In this document: one piece after another, positions 11,301-21,273 of the stretch
Layout: each line of letters begins with the position of its first letter
Numbering within the stretch: position 1 is the first letter of the stretch
NCBI GenBank assembly: GCA_002049455.2
Contig: KV918765.1
Coordinates: 310,001 to 374,000, forward strand
Direction of reading: 5' to 3'
DNA length: 64,000 nt
Origin: Porphyra umbilicalis
Lineage: Eukaryota > Rhodophyta > Bangiophyceae > Bangiales > Bangiaceae
Position numbers and translations under genes: made by a program
Notes under the pieces: generated by a model
Database searches by the model: none
Told to the model about the DNA's origin: nothing
What the model saw: only the letters and a program-made list of their open reading frames with translations

Positions 11301-11782
11301 GGCGAGGCGGTAGTGGCGGCGCAGGCGGCGCGGACAGTAGCGGTGGCGGTCCGGGCAGCGTCCCCGGTGCAGCCTTGTCCATGGACCTCCGTCCTCGGGC
11401 ACTAACGCTGACAGTCCCCGCCGGCGCCCCGCCCCCACCCGAGGCCGCCGTCCGCGCACTGCTATTTGACGCGGAGCGGGTGGAGGTCGGCCCCGGGGCC
11501 GCCCGTACTGCCCACTACGCGACGCGGTGGGGTGCAGAAGCCGCGCTTGGCCGCATCGACGCGGCGGCGCTGGCGGGCGCGGGCCTGCCGGGGGCATCGC
11601 TGGCGTTTGTGGTGGTGTCACCGCGGGTCGCCGCGGAGGGCGATCAAGCGGCGTCTACACCCATGCCGGTGCCGCCAGTTGCAGGGGCGGCTGACGGGAA
11701 GGGCGCGGCAGGAGCGTCGGGGGCGGCGGGGACAGCGGGGGCTGCGGAGTCCGGAGCCACCAACGGGGTAGGGGGGGGGTGA
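8399..11782 (+). CDS. RBM26/RBM27-like RNA-binding protein
   Basis: This nuclear RNA-binding protein of 1127 residues is a single exon, with the ATG at 8399 in the context GTCATGG. Residues 1-100 resemble the PWI-like N-terminus of RBM26/27 (LATYVVALVDN, then LEDFLGQ). An Arg/Asp-rich segment (about 165-290) and Pro/Gly/Ala-rich linkers follow. A clear RRM lies at about 522-600 (RNP-like ALVLKNVP and RAVVEFATP). Around 774-820 is a charged helical segment (KIQEQLAAQKKML). A weaker RRM-like fold with ALTLTV occupies about 1000-1075. RBM26/27 act with MTR4 and ZFC3H1 in nuclear RNA surveillance. The CCCH zinc finger found in animal homologues is not visible here. The domain order supports the call, but the extreme low complexity makes orthology uncertain. 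Confidence 0.72.
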   Translation: MADGAGDMDDDVTNTPLHVWAVAELRRMHFEGEPEALATYVVALVDNHADEMHADATSGRDALRARVTDDLEDFLGQPKAGAFAAALLAAIDRLASGSSPAVAAPATATPAAAPVASPAAAAAAAAAASVTAAPAAAPGRGGAAADPPAAGLFPPSARALAKTYPHRVGDDRRGSRRDSAGGSGPVSRDERGDRRGEDRRGDRGGDRERDRDRDRDRSRGGAGGGDLRDSIRASRGEGRGGPGGESSRAAHKRRRPEDRDEDGRRGSGDRSGGGAGGSGGLASSSPRKKAAMGAVAAPGGKGASSAAAAAAAAAAAAAAATGRLPVPVPPFGMGPGIPPPPPGMMGLPPPPREFLEMMSMAAAGAATVAGAGAAGAGGTGAGGAGGAGGAAGGAGGAKGSTPGAPFGLHGFPSGAPPPLPPHFFAGGLPPPPPPPPPPTSMGVTPHRGAFPGRVGGSPGGGAFGGNARGTPLGRGATGTAGAFGGPQGRAGGGGDRSGSRVGGHNAAGGGGGGGGGGGNRSFPSALVLKNVPADKLHVNAILSYFSRFGAVSGIQLRPSTRPDRAVVEFATPDSAGRAYESVDAVMGNRHVRLHWAQKNDYTDDADRGGRGGGRGGGAGVAAAGGVAGGGAGAGHPPFRSGGGGQSGGAVHAQFGNGGAPGTGGRHGGPPLTGGVGGGGGGGSGWGGGRSHLSEAEAEEVNARKRAEIAAAKEARLKAAAESGGAAAAAPTTATPDGSGALPVAGAPAGVVAASTVGAAAPVASTPATLPAGSLKIQEQLAAQKKMLAAITTKRMSAAEKKKMLEQIKAVESTLSSTIKVAAAASSAAVAPTTPTAGKDATLARLAGPSTAGTMPAELAAGGAAAGPPAAAAAAGSATAAPALAAAPAVAIDAHVTPAPPLPASTQHLSIEAQRAAIEARMATLRSETAGVRQVDTSTKSATAGGPSPFRGSGGRSRGRGRGRGGGVWRGGSGGAGGADSSGGGPGSVPGAALSMDLRPRALTLTVPAGAPPPPEAAVRALLFDAERVEVGPGAARTAHYATRWGAEAALGRIDAAALAGAGLPGASLAFVVVSPRVAAEGDQAASTPMPVPPVAGAADGKGAAGASGAAGTAGAAESGATNGVGGG

Positions 11783-12146
11783 CTCCGGGCACATCGGCGC
11801 CAGCTCAGAGCTAGGACAGTCCTTCGAGTGATGGGCGGCGTTCGGTTGACCTGGGATGGGGCTGCTCAACTGTCCGGCTCGTGGGGTGCCGGGGTGGGGG
11901 GGTGTGATGGTGGACGCGGCGAGGCCGCGGCTGCGTGAGGCCGCGTGTTCGCCGTGGCTGGGGATGTTTCATTTGGGGCATGGCATCAGACTGTGGCTGT
12001 TTGCCTTTTTTGGCCCATTTGATCAAAAATGGGACGAGATCGGGATGTGATCTGATTGTTGCACGTCAAAGTTGCCAAATTTCGCCGATATCATCATTGA
12101 TGGTTTCTGTTCTCGATAATTCTCAGATCATTCTCGCCTCTGGATA
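11783..12146. other. 3' flank of the RNA-binding gene
   Basis: Composition changes from GC-rich to balanced over this stretch, ending at the terminal repeat of the next mobile element. I see no gene here. Confidence 0.4.
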
Positions 12147-12193
12147 TAGGGTTGTGCAACACGCGCCCAAAGCGTGTTCACGGACACGCCCAG

Positions 12194-13562
12194 CGCAGTG
12201 CACCTCGTTGCTGGATCCACCACGAGCCCGGTTCTGGCTCAAATTGCTCGTTCAGAACTTGCACGACCCCTCGTAAACGCCTCTGTGGAGCGTTTTTCTC
12301 GTGCAAACCATGTTTTCACTTGCATACTTTTGCAGTCGAGCATTTTACACCGATTTTTTGGATGCATCAGAAGCGTCTCTGGAAGCGCCTCCTATGGTGT
12401 ACAGGGCCATAGTGTGAATGCCCGTATGCAAACGTACGCAGATGCTCAACAAGCGCGTGCGAGCTCTCCCGTTCTCTCAACGAGGTGTTTCTGCGATTTC
12501 TGCACGCTTGCATTGGGACACCCTTGTCGAGGCGCGTGTATTAAGTCGAGCACGGGTGTCGAGGTGCTGCACGAGTACCGGGTTCTCACACTTAGCTCCC
12601 CCTTCTCTGCGACTTGACGGTATTTATTGCCAGCCACCGGAGCGGCAACTGTCCCTTCGTGAACGGCGAAAGGGAATGGTCTCGGTATTGTGAACTCACT
12701 TCCCACCAAGTTCTGTGACAATTGCCAAAGAACTGTGCATCCCGTGCGGAGAAAGCGGGTTCCGACGCCCCCCACCCCGGGGGGGTTGCGGGGCTTGCGG
12801 CACGATATCCGCGTCGCCCTGCCGACTCTCTGCCGGTTGCCCACTGCTGTTGCCATACTCCACCTTTGTTACCGTGCTTCCCCGCCGCCGGCCTGTGCTT
12901 GCGCCAGTGGCGGCTACGGCAGCGGCGGCTACCTCCCGCTGCGACAGCCGCCGCCGCTGCGGCGACCGAGCCGCCCGCGTGGCGGCCGCACCCCCGCCAC
13001 CTCCGCCATGGCCCCGCCCCGCGTGGCGGCCGCGCCCCCGCCACCCCCGCCATGCCCCCCCCGCTGGCTCTGCCCCGCCCCGCCACCTGCCCCACCGCCC
13101 ATCCCGCTGCGATGACCACCGCCGCTGCGGCGACCGAGCCACCTGCGTGGCGGCCGCACCCCCGCCACCTCCACCAACGCCCCCCCCCCCCCCCCCCCCG
13201 CTGGCACTGCCCCGCCCCGCCACGTGCTCCACCGGCCCTTCCGCTGGCTGACCTCTCCGATGTCCTCCATCGTCGCCCCACCGTACCAGCACTACGTATT
13301 TCTTGCCCTACTCGGCATAGATCCGGTACTGAGCACCGCACCCGTTTAGTGTATCAAGTCGCACTTGTAAGAACTTGAGCGGGCTTCATAGAGCTCTTAG
13401 TCACGCCCTAATCTCGTCGCCAGCACGCCACAACGAGTTTTTTGGACGGGATACGAGCCAACACTCCCAGCGTGCGCGCAGGAGCCCGTTTTCAACGAGC
13501 GTTTACGAGCAATTTGAGCCAGAACCGGGCTCGTGGTGGATCCAGCAACGAGGTGCACTGCG
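12194..13562. repeat. Internal long inverted repeat (arms 12194-12250 and 13506-13562)
   Basis: The 57-bp arm at 12194-12250 is the exact reverse complement of 13506-13562 (for example CACCTCGTTGCTGGATCC opposite its inverse). Homology continues through GGGCG after one mismatch. The arms enclose ~1.25 kb including a GC-rich tandem repeat. Within the hAT-like element this could be a nested older element or subterminal structure. Confidence 0.85.
12860..13230. repeat. GC-rich tandem repeat
   Basis: The block GCTGCGGCGACCGAGCC followed by GTGGCGGCCGCACCC recurs at about 12955 and 13125, a period near 170 bp. A shorter sub-repeat of GTGGCGGCCGC is also present, and the tract ends in a C-run. All six frames are open over long distances only because stops are rare in such sequence. 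Confidence 0.6.
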
Positions 13563-13679
13563 CAGGGCGTGTTTTATCGAGTGTTTAGGGCGTGTCACGC
13601 CAGCACGCCTGCCCAAACATGGGGCGTGTTTTAGGCGTGTTTAATTACAGGTTCATGTGCACTTATTAGGCTGGTTGCA

Positions 13680-14339
13680 GTGAGGTGGTCGTGTAAGGAT
13701 TGCAACCGACTCGACCCCCACCGATGGACCGACATGACCAAGGTGGTGCGAGCTGCGCTGGCCAAAGAGGCGGCGCCGCGCCAGACGGTGTCACCGGGGT
13801 CCCTCATGGGCAATTATGGTCAAAATGCCGGCGGAATGGTGGACCCCAATGATGACTACGAGGACGAGTGGAGCTCCCCCCCCGCTGCCCACAACGAGAA
13901 CGGCGCTGACGCGGGTGCGGTCGCAGGCCTGGCATCCGACGCCAGAAGCACACAGCAAGAGTTGGGCGAGGTGTCCCAGGCATGCCGCGAGCGGGGAGAG
14001 GTGACAGCGAACGACGAAGCGTCGGAAGTCAACGGCGCCAGCCAGCCGCCTCGCCTCCGACAGTCTGATCTTGTGAGCATTTGCGAGGCTTACGTGGCGC
14101 GGAGCGTCGGCACGGAGGGTGTCGCTGCTGCGGTGGGTGGGGTGTCGAGCGCCGCAGGCAGCGGCCGCAGTCCTCGTCAGACCAGCGCTTTGCTCAAGGA
14201 TGTGTTGGACACGACGTGGTATCTGGCCAGCGCCAAGATTGTGTATCGTATGGAGCGGTTTAGGCAGAGCATTGGTACGTGCCACTTGGAGTTTTTATGG
14301 GTATTACTCCAGGGCGTCTTGGGTGTGTTTACTGTTTAA
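13680..14339 (+). CDS. Putative hAT-element ORF fragment
   Basis: This 219-residue frame lies just inside the right end of the hAT-like element. It opens with a Cys pair (WSCKDCNRLDPHRW) that might be the end of a zinc-finger region, then has an acidic and Ala-rich middle. It ends with a hydrophobic/aromatic segment (LLKDVLDTTWYLASAKIVYRM). That segment resembles the C-terminal FDAEWYLKDAKAIYGL found beside the hAT C-terminal remnant near 33.75 kb, which links the two. No catalytic region is present, so it is probably a deletion derivative. It may be longer if spliced to upstream sequence. Confidence 0.4.
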   Translation: MRWSCKDCNRLDPHRWTDMTKVVRAALAKEAAPRQTVSPGSLMGNYGQNAGGMVDPNDDYEDEWSSPPAAHNENGADAGAVAGLASDARSTQQELGEVSQACRERGEVTANDEASEVNGASQPPRLRQSDLVSICEAYVARSVGTEGVAAAVGGVSSAAGSGRSPRQTSALLKDVLDTTWYLASAKIVYRMERFRQSIGTCHLEFLWVLLQGVLGVFTV

Positions 14340-14412
14340 GGGCGTGTTTAGGGCGTGTCTTAGCGTGTCACGACCGCACGCCCTTCAAAAAGGGGCGTGT
14401 TGCACAACCCTA

Positions 14413-16648
14413 TCCTCAGGGATCTGAGGGCGTGTCAGCGTTGGAAGAGTCGCGATGACGCTAAAAGCGAATAGAGTTACGTTGCTGAGAAGGACTGTCC
14501 TGCCACAAGGGTCACAGGGCCCGGACGGCGCCGGCCCCCCTGTCCCCCCGCACCGCCGCGAGTTGCGCGCGGCGACCGCGCGCGCGCAGTGACTTCTGGG
14601 GTTCGAAGCGCCCCACAGCAACGCGGCTCAATCCTCTATCGACATCCCCAGAGAACTCCGAAACACCTGCCCCGTGAGAGACTTCCAAATACCGCCCAAG
14701 CCTGTAACATTGAAACGGTATATTAACATATGTTTGAGCATCTCAGGAAGGAATGGCTCTTCGAATGTCCGTATGTACCAGTGCTTCGTGGACAAGGGAA
14801 CATTTGAGGAAAAGCGGACACAGTGGTTGTTGCCTACAATCCCTCCAACGTGTGGGTACCGTCGCCTCGTGCACCGCGCACTACCGCACAAAGTCCATCT
14901 CACCTGCCTCCCTCTACTCCAAGGCAACCCCACATGCGCCGCCCTCACCCCCCCATTGACACCGTCCCACCGCCTCGACATACACCATCCACCCGCCCCA
15001 CAGGCCCAACCCTCCCATTTCCGCAGGAGCCGCCCTTCCATACACACAGGCACCACTCAACTTCCCAACAAACACATACGCCGGGCGCTCTGCGTGAAAG
15101 AGACACCGAGGCCAACCGTTCCACGTACGAGACGTACAAAGGAAAACCGACAGCGACGGGCCCAAGGAAGAGCTTCAGGCGTCAGAAACAGAACTGTCAC
15201 TCTCACATCCCCTCACCCCTCTCCCCCCCCACCACGCCGTCTTCTTGCACACCATCTTGATACCGATTTCGACAGCGCAACACCCCACTCCATACCCCCA
15301 TGGACCACGCTTCTCCCCAACAATCACATACGCCAGGCGCTCTGCGTAAGGAGGACACCAATACCAACCAACAGTTCTACGTACAAGGCGCACAAAGGAA
15401 AACAGACAGCGACGGTACCAAGGAAGGGCGCCAGGCGTCAGAAACAGAATCACTGCCACACATCCCGTCACGTCCCCCCCCCCCCCCGCCCCGTTCACTT
15501 CCAGAACACGTTTGTACTGAGGCCAACAGCGCAATACCGTACACATCACCCACACAGGACTGTAGTGCTGTCGGCGCCGGCAACGGCGAGGAAGCGGGCA
15601 CCGCAGCTACGTCGAAGGCGAGCCGACAGGCGAAAGAGCACACCAAGCAGGTGGGTCATGGGCGCCACCTTCCGCGCTGGCAATACCCAACCGGCGTCCG
15701 CTGCTGCAAACGTTCTGCGCCGGGCGTGAGCACGCAAGCTGCAGCGTGGGTCCCAGCTGGGCACACCTTGCTGCTGTTGCAGCACGCTTGCATTCTGAGG
15801 TCGGAAAGCGGCGCGAAGAGATTGGATAACCGGCCCAGCCCCGATGACCAAGATGTTCGATTAAAAGTATGAGAAGCTGCTGAGTATGTTTTATCTTGTG
15901 CCAGAACTCGCGCCGTACGTAGAAGAAAGTGACGGAAAAGCAGATGTCTGCAAAAGAGCAATGATCGTTCGCACGCAACATATGCCTCCTCCAAGTACCT
16001 GTCACGGTCGTGAGGAAAGGTCGATTGCGTTGCTGTGCCACGATGATCTGCGGGTGATCGTGCCTGCGCGCCGGCTTCTGTCGCGGCGGCGCGTCGGCGG
16101 TTGCTGACGCCATCTACCGGTGCGGTTGGAGGCGCCCCATCGCGCGGCGGTCGATCCCACCCGCCCGCCCGTGCGCCGTGTCGGCCGCCCCGCCCGCCGC
16201 GCGCAGGTGCGCGGCGAGGCAGGGTGACTGCCCCTCCCGTGGGCGTTGCGCCACGCCGGCGGGATGCCGCCGCTGCGGTGGCGGCGGCAGCACCCCTTTC
16301 CCCGCCCCACGCCCCCCCCGCCACGGCAACGTGGCTTTACGTACCCCCGTGCGCGCTCGCGGCCGTGGAGCCGGCCGGCGTACACGGTGTCGATGCGTCG
16401 CCCAGCGCGCCAGCGCCCTGGAGGCCAGGGTGTTGCACGCACGTGCCTGGAATTGTACCACGGTCTCCCACTGTGAATCAAAGATTCCGGCGACTGTCAG
16501 CCGTGTTGTCAACCCCGCGCACGGCGTGATCGGGGGCCCTTGTAGTGGCCAATAACGGACCGCGGCGGTGTGGTGGGACCGCGCGCGGCACATGATTAGC
16601 TGGATGGGCGCCGCGGGTGGTGGATCGAGCGGCGCCAGGCTGTGAGAG
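14413..16648. other. Intergenic with diverged tandem duplication, no supported gene
   Basis: This region contains a pyrimidine-rich, C-run-bearing duplicated segment (15060-15560). The stretch 16100-16620 is very GC-rich with overlapping spurious frames on both strands. The longest plus frame (14674-15729) reads through the tandem repeat and is lysine/arginine/proline-rich with no recognisable domain. I do not call a gene. Confidence 0.4.
15060..15560. repeat. Diverged tandem duplication, ~248-bp period
   Basis: The block ACATACGCCGGGCGCTCTGCGT near 15070 recurs as ACATACGCCAGGCGCTCTGCGT near 15320. It is followed in both copies by CAAAGGAAAA, GACAGCGACGG, GCGTCAGAAACAGAA and a C-rich stretch. 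Confidence 0.75.
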
Positions 16649-17094
16649 CAAGTCTATCCGTGGGCCATTGTGCTATCGCCATCTGGCCGTATTTTTTGGC
16701 TATGGCCAAGAGCATCTCTATCAGTCAATTCTTGTGCCATATATGCAAATCCAGCTGCTCAACCCCTTCTGAAGGCCCATACCTCTCGGATGACTCGCAA
16801 AGCACCTTCCAGTAGAGATGATGGCATTGTATGGTTCGAAGTCCGCGCACAGAGGGAATGTGGTATGTGGTAAGGTAGCCAAAACATTCCGAACTGGCGC
16901 GTTCGAGAGACGCTGTTGCTCGTCGTTCTATTGGTCCACGTCTTTGGCACAGAGGATGGCTATAGCTATCCTTCTGGCTATCCTGCGCACATTTGGCACG
17001 AAGGATAGCAATATGGCACAGGATGTGGCAAAATGACCTCCCGATAGAGATGCCCTTGACCATCGGATGGCAAAATGGCACACCGATAGACTTG
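16649..17094. mobile_element. Short degenerate inverted-repeat element (MITE-like), 446 bp
   Basis: The left end CAAGTCTATCCGTGGGCCATT and the inverse of the right end, CAAGTCTATCGGTGTGCCATT, match with few differences. A second matching block, GCATCTCTATC, lies deeper in both arms. There is no coding capacity. The target duplication is unclear. Confidence 0.6.
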
Positions 17095-19684
17095 ATCTGA
17101 TTGTGGCGTGTTTCCAGGCACCACAACACTGCGGGTCGGTATTTCATCGCCGGGATAGTTCTAAATTTGCCGGCTTGTAAATCTATAACGAGTAGACGCG
17201 AAAGAATGATTTGAGATAGCCATGCAAAGCTCCTGTGAGATGGCCTCAGCATGATTCGGAGGATCATGTGCACAACAGTTCCGTGGATCAGCGAAAGTCC
17301 TACATTTGAGATTGCCTGATTCTCGAGTGACCTCTGTGATTCGGCAGTTCATCACTACAGTTCTGGACTCGTTCAACGGATCATCTTCGGGACTGACTCT
17401 GGGATCGTTCCAGAAGCAGTGTCATCCTGACCCACAGATCATCTCGGGGACTGTCATTCGAAAAAAATGTGAGGACTTGTTCAACTGATAGTCTGACTGC
17501 CTCTTCCGCAAACAACATGTCTGCCTATTTCGTCAACAGTGTGAACACAAACCTGTGGACACTCTCTTCATTCAGACCAATGCCCAACTTGCAATCTGAC
17601 ATATCACTCATGCGCTTGAGAAACTGGTGCGAGTGCTTCTGAACCGTATAGAACCGGGGGATTGCGAGTTCGGGACGTGCTGTGTTAGGACGATAGGGGA
17701 CGAGATTGCCACTGAGCTGAGAACGAATTTACTGCGCGTGAAGGAGACCCAATCATTGATAAATCGGGACTGGGTGCGTCCGGGACTTCACGGTATTCTC
17801 GATGTGCGAGCCGACGCATGTTTACCCAGTTCCCATCCCCTCTGCGCCGGGAAACAGCGTGTCGGTCGCACGACTACCAAGTCACATTGATGTTCCCTCT
17901 GCACACGCTTTGTGGCCCAGGAGCGACGTCCCATGGGCAGGTCTTGCTCTCTGATCGGTTTCGGCAGACCCTCCTCACGACGTAACTCGAAGTAGTCTAG
18001 GCTATCATCTACAATCGAGTCCTTGAGGCAGGAATCTAGATCAATCTTGCGCACTCGTTCACTCAATCTATGATGACGATCCCCAGGATGATTGTACTCC
18101 GACGCCAGGACAGTCCTGAGCACGATCATCAGGATGATCTTACTCCCACTTCAGGACAGTTCTCAGCACGATACGCAGAACGATTAGAACCAGCGAATCG
18201 GAATGATCCTTCATGAGCATGGGGCAGCAACTTCGCCGGACAATTGCCAAATCTGCAGGTGCTGGTGTGAGGATAGTTCCCACTGAATATCGGAGCAGAT
18301 GGTCTTCGAGCACTTCTGAACTCCACTGCGGGCTCTGTCTCCGAGATCAAAAAAAAGTGGGCATAATTTGATCGCATGATCAATGTGCGACTGTTCTGCG
18401 AACCGTCGGTGGGCGTGTTCGAATCTCGCAGTTCTCAGTTTTAAGGAATCGGGGACAAAACGCTGTGAACCATGATTACAGATATGGTTTTTGAATCTTC
18501 CCGAAACGGAGAGCGTTGAAAACACGGAGAGCAGTTTCGTATTCTGCGATTTATTTCAGAACTGACACATGACTTTTCGACGATATGGGGCAGGGACGCT
18601 CCGAGCAGCGCATCTGGAACATGTGGCAATATGATGCAATCAGATCCTTTATGGACTGCAACCTGCGCTCTTATGCGAGAGGCTCACCAATTTTTGCGCG
18701 TTACAGGCCTCACAGAAGCGTCCCGCTTATAATCTTCAGTACGCCGCTTCTTTCGTCCGAACGATATCGGGATAGGGCATCGGCTGTCGACAAGATGCCG
18801 ACATTCATGTGAAACTCTTTGTGTATTGCTGTCTGCCCAATTTTTGGCCGATGTGGTCGAAGTCAAGTATGGTCTCGATTAACTGCTCATTGGTCGAACA
18901 ACGTTATCCGGCTGAATGGATGGCTGAGAGACAGTTTTGCACAGTTAATCACCCCTCTTAACATCGACGGCATCGGCCGAAATTTGAAATACAGCAATAA
19001 CTCGATCAAGAAAATGACAGATATCGTTTCCTCTAACACGTAGCCTCGATTATCGTATGCGTGTCCCAAAAATGAGACATGCGCGTTTTCTGAAGGACTG
19101 ACACATCACTGCACGGGGGTACGTGGGGTGGGGTACAAGAAACGTTTCGACTTGCCTGCATGGAAAGAGCTTCTCCCGACGCGCTCTTGGCTGACAACTC
19201 CTTAGTACCCGCCTGTGGGCACTGCCCTGTGGACCTCAGGTTGTCGCGATCTTTGAGCCAGTCTTTTTCAGGTTCTGGGGGTTACAGGTTTGCAACGCCA
19301 AAGCTCATGTGCTAACTGGAGCTTGGATGAGGGGTGTCCCAAATCGTGTTTTCCTCACAGGGTGCTACCTGGGGGTGTTTTTCACAATTTTATTGGTAAG
19401 GTGCTGCTCTTTTCTTCGTGCACAAATTGTCAGCACATGGCTGCTCTAGTATCCGTGCCTGTGATTGGACCGCGTGATCGTCACCTGTCGAAGTTGCAAT
19501 GAATGACTCTTTCCCCCATGACACGTCAGGATGTGCCGCCTCTGCTATCACTGTCAGGGGCCGTTTTGGAAGTATAGTGGGACCGAGTGGGTCACATTAC
19601 ATTATCAGACCGTCGCAGAAGGCCAGAGGTTCGAGAAAATAAGTCGAACCGCCGATCGGATCGCCGTCAGTCACCGCCACGCCG
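17095..19684. other. AT-richer non-coding stretch
   Basis: About 2.6 kb is visibly lower in GC than the rest of the window. It has many short, stop-ridden frames and dispersed GATCATC / GGGACTG / CAGGACAGT words. These could be the remains of old elements. No RNA gene or protein gene is supported. Confidence 0.45.
18060..18165. repeat. ~50-bp imperfect tandem pair
   Basis: The sequence CAGGATGATTGTACTCC...CCAGGACAGTCCTGAGCACGAT is followed directly by CAGGATGATCTTACTCC...TCAGGACAGTTCTCAGCACGAT. The second copy carries several substitutions. Confidence 0.6.
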
Positions 19685-20570
19685 ATGCGACCAGCGTCGG
19701 TTGGGGCTAGCGGGGGGGGGGGGGACGAAGCGACCACGTCTGGCCGGCTTGCCTCCGGCACCGCGGGGCCCACCGGTTCGCCATCAATCGGGTCGCACGC
19801 CGGGGCATCACCTGCTGCGGCGACCGGCACTGGCTCCTCGCCTCCATCGCCTTCAGCGGGGCCAAGCCGCGCGGCGGGGGCGGGATCCTGTGCGCGTGCC
19901 CCACCATTCTCGAAGCATGAGAAGGCTCGGCTGTCTCACGTGCTGTGCACCGAGGAGGTTGCCGCGGGTGTGATCATCTCGAGAGGCCCGATGTCGCGTC
20001 GTCAGCAGGACGCTCGGACGATTCGGCAGGAGGTTTGGGTTGTCGTTGTTGCTGAGATGTTCAGCGGTACCGATCAGTTCACCGTACCACAGGAGTATGA
20101 CGATGGGGGTTTGAATCCGAATATTCACCCCCACCCGCGCACCGGCCTGTCATTCAAGGCCAAATCATCTGAGGTACGTTGCGCTTCTTCACGCTTCATT
20201 CCGTGTTGTTATCTATTGACACAGTGTGTCCCACTTTGATGTCTCTCATTCATATGCACCTCTTCCTTGGCTTTCATTCAATCTTGAGGTGGGTCCATCT
20301 GGCGTCGAAGGCGACGACGTTCTTGAGACCGGAGCCAGAACGCGCTCGATGAGGACGAGACGGGGCAAGCGCAAGCCCTACTTGAGTATATCCGCGCTCG
20401 AGAGCCTTGTGCAAAGCTCGGCAAGCATGGCAGCTTTCTTCGCGAGCCACACACGATGCGCGGAGATGGTCTCACTTTCTGCTACCCTCAAAAACCTGCG
20501 TGAGTGCGGGGCTGCCGCGGAGCTCATCAGAGCCGTTGAGAACCAACTCCAAGATGCAATACTTCCGTGA
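19685..20570 (+). CDS. Harbinger partner protein, two exons
   Basis: The proposed exons are 19685-20173 and 20289-20570, joined across a 115-bp GT-AG intron. The donor is GAG|GTACGT and the acceptor TTGAG|GTGGGT, both in phase 0. The spliced product is ~256 residues. It has a low-complexity Ala/Gly/Ser N-terminus, then a charged segment starting FSKHEKARLSHVL. A tryptophan follows (RQEVWVVVVAEMF), then NPNIHPHPRTGLSFKAK. The middle segment has the size and W/basic pattern of the Myb/SANT-like protein that accompanies Harbinger transposases. After the intron come a basic segment (RTRRGKRKPYLS) and a helical C-terminus. It is convergent with the transposase pseudogene at 21274-22236. The splice sites are inferred from sequence only. 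Confidence 0.55.
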
Positions 20571-21273
20571 CCATCAACGGACGGGGTCAGTGATCCTGGT
20601 GCGCCTCGGGTGGACCTGGACCAGAGGGGATGGGCGGGTCTGGGGGAGGCGGGTCGACAATGAACCTCGAAAATGCGTCAGTGGGTGACAGTGGGAGCCC
20701 TTCTGGGTTTGTACGCCGAACGGAGTGGTTACACGATGAGAGGTGATGCACTTGTGATGTGAGATATTCATGTGGGTGTTTTGGAGAACTGGGATGATGT
20801 CACGAGATAGCTCGTTTCCAAAGAACGATGATGCTCGAAGTCCTGTTGTACGGGTCCCCCAACTCCGAGTGAACACGTTGCGCTCACGCTGGGATTCTTC
20901 TTGAGCTCACACCCAGAGTACCACTTGTTTGGCCGAGGGCATCCCCGAACATTTCTGAAGTGAAGCGCGTACAGGATTGTGGAAACAGAGAAAAAAGAAG
21001 CAACAGACAGAGAACGCCGTACAAATGAACGTCAAAACATCCGTACCACACCAGGACGAAAAATGCCGCGCTGCTTCACTCGGCTCGTCATTCTAACCGT
21101 CAGGTCTGACCGCTCACACTTGCGGCGCCGACCACGCTGGCAGGAACCAACGCCATCATTCCGTGCAAACGACACAGTTCCACCGTTACGGTCGTTGGCT
21201 TAAGGCGCGACAGGGGCGGCCGTTGCGCTCGAAAATGACCGGCAGAAGTTGTGCAGTCGAGAGCAAGCACGAA

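Larger units (their letters stand above)
12147..14412 (+). mobile_element. Decayed hAT-like DNA transposon, 2.27 kb
   Basis: The left end reads TAGGGTTGTGCAACACG and the right end is its near-exact inverse, CGTGTTGCACAACCCTA. TAGGGTTG-type ends are typical of hAT elements, and another hAT-type element in this window (41135-42270) starts with the same eight bases. Subterminal DNA is full of GGGCGTG motifs in both orientations, especially 13560-13645 and 14335-14400, as expected for transposase binding sites. A clean 8-bp target duplication is not visible, suggesting age. Inside are a GC-rich minisatellite and one plus-strand frame at 13680-14339. No complete transposase is present. Confidence 0.7.

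Noticed and set aside
14674-15729. 351-codon plus frame
   Set aside because: It reads through a tandem duplication. The Lys/Arg/Pro/His content follows the repeat, and no domain is seen.
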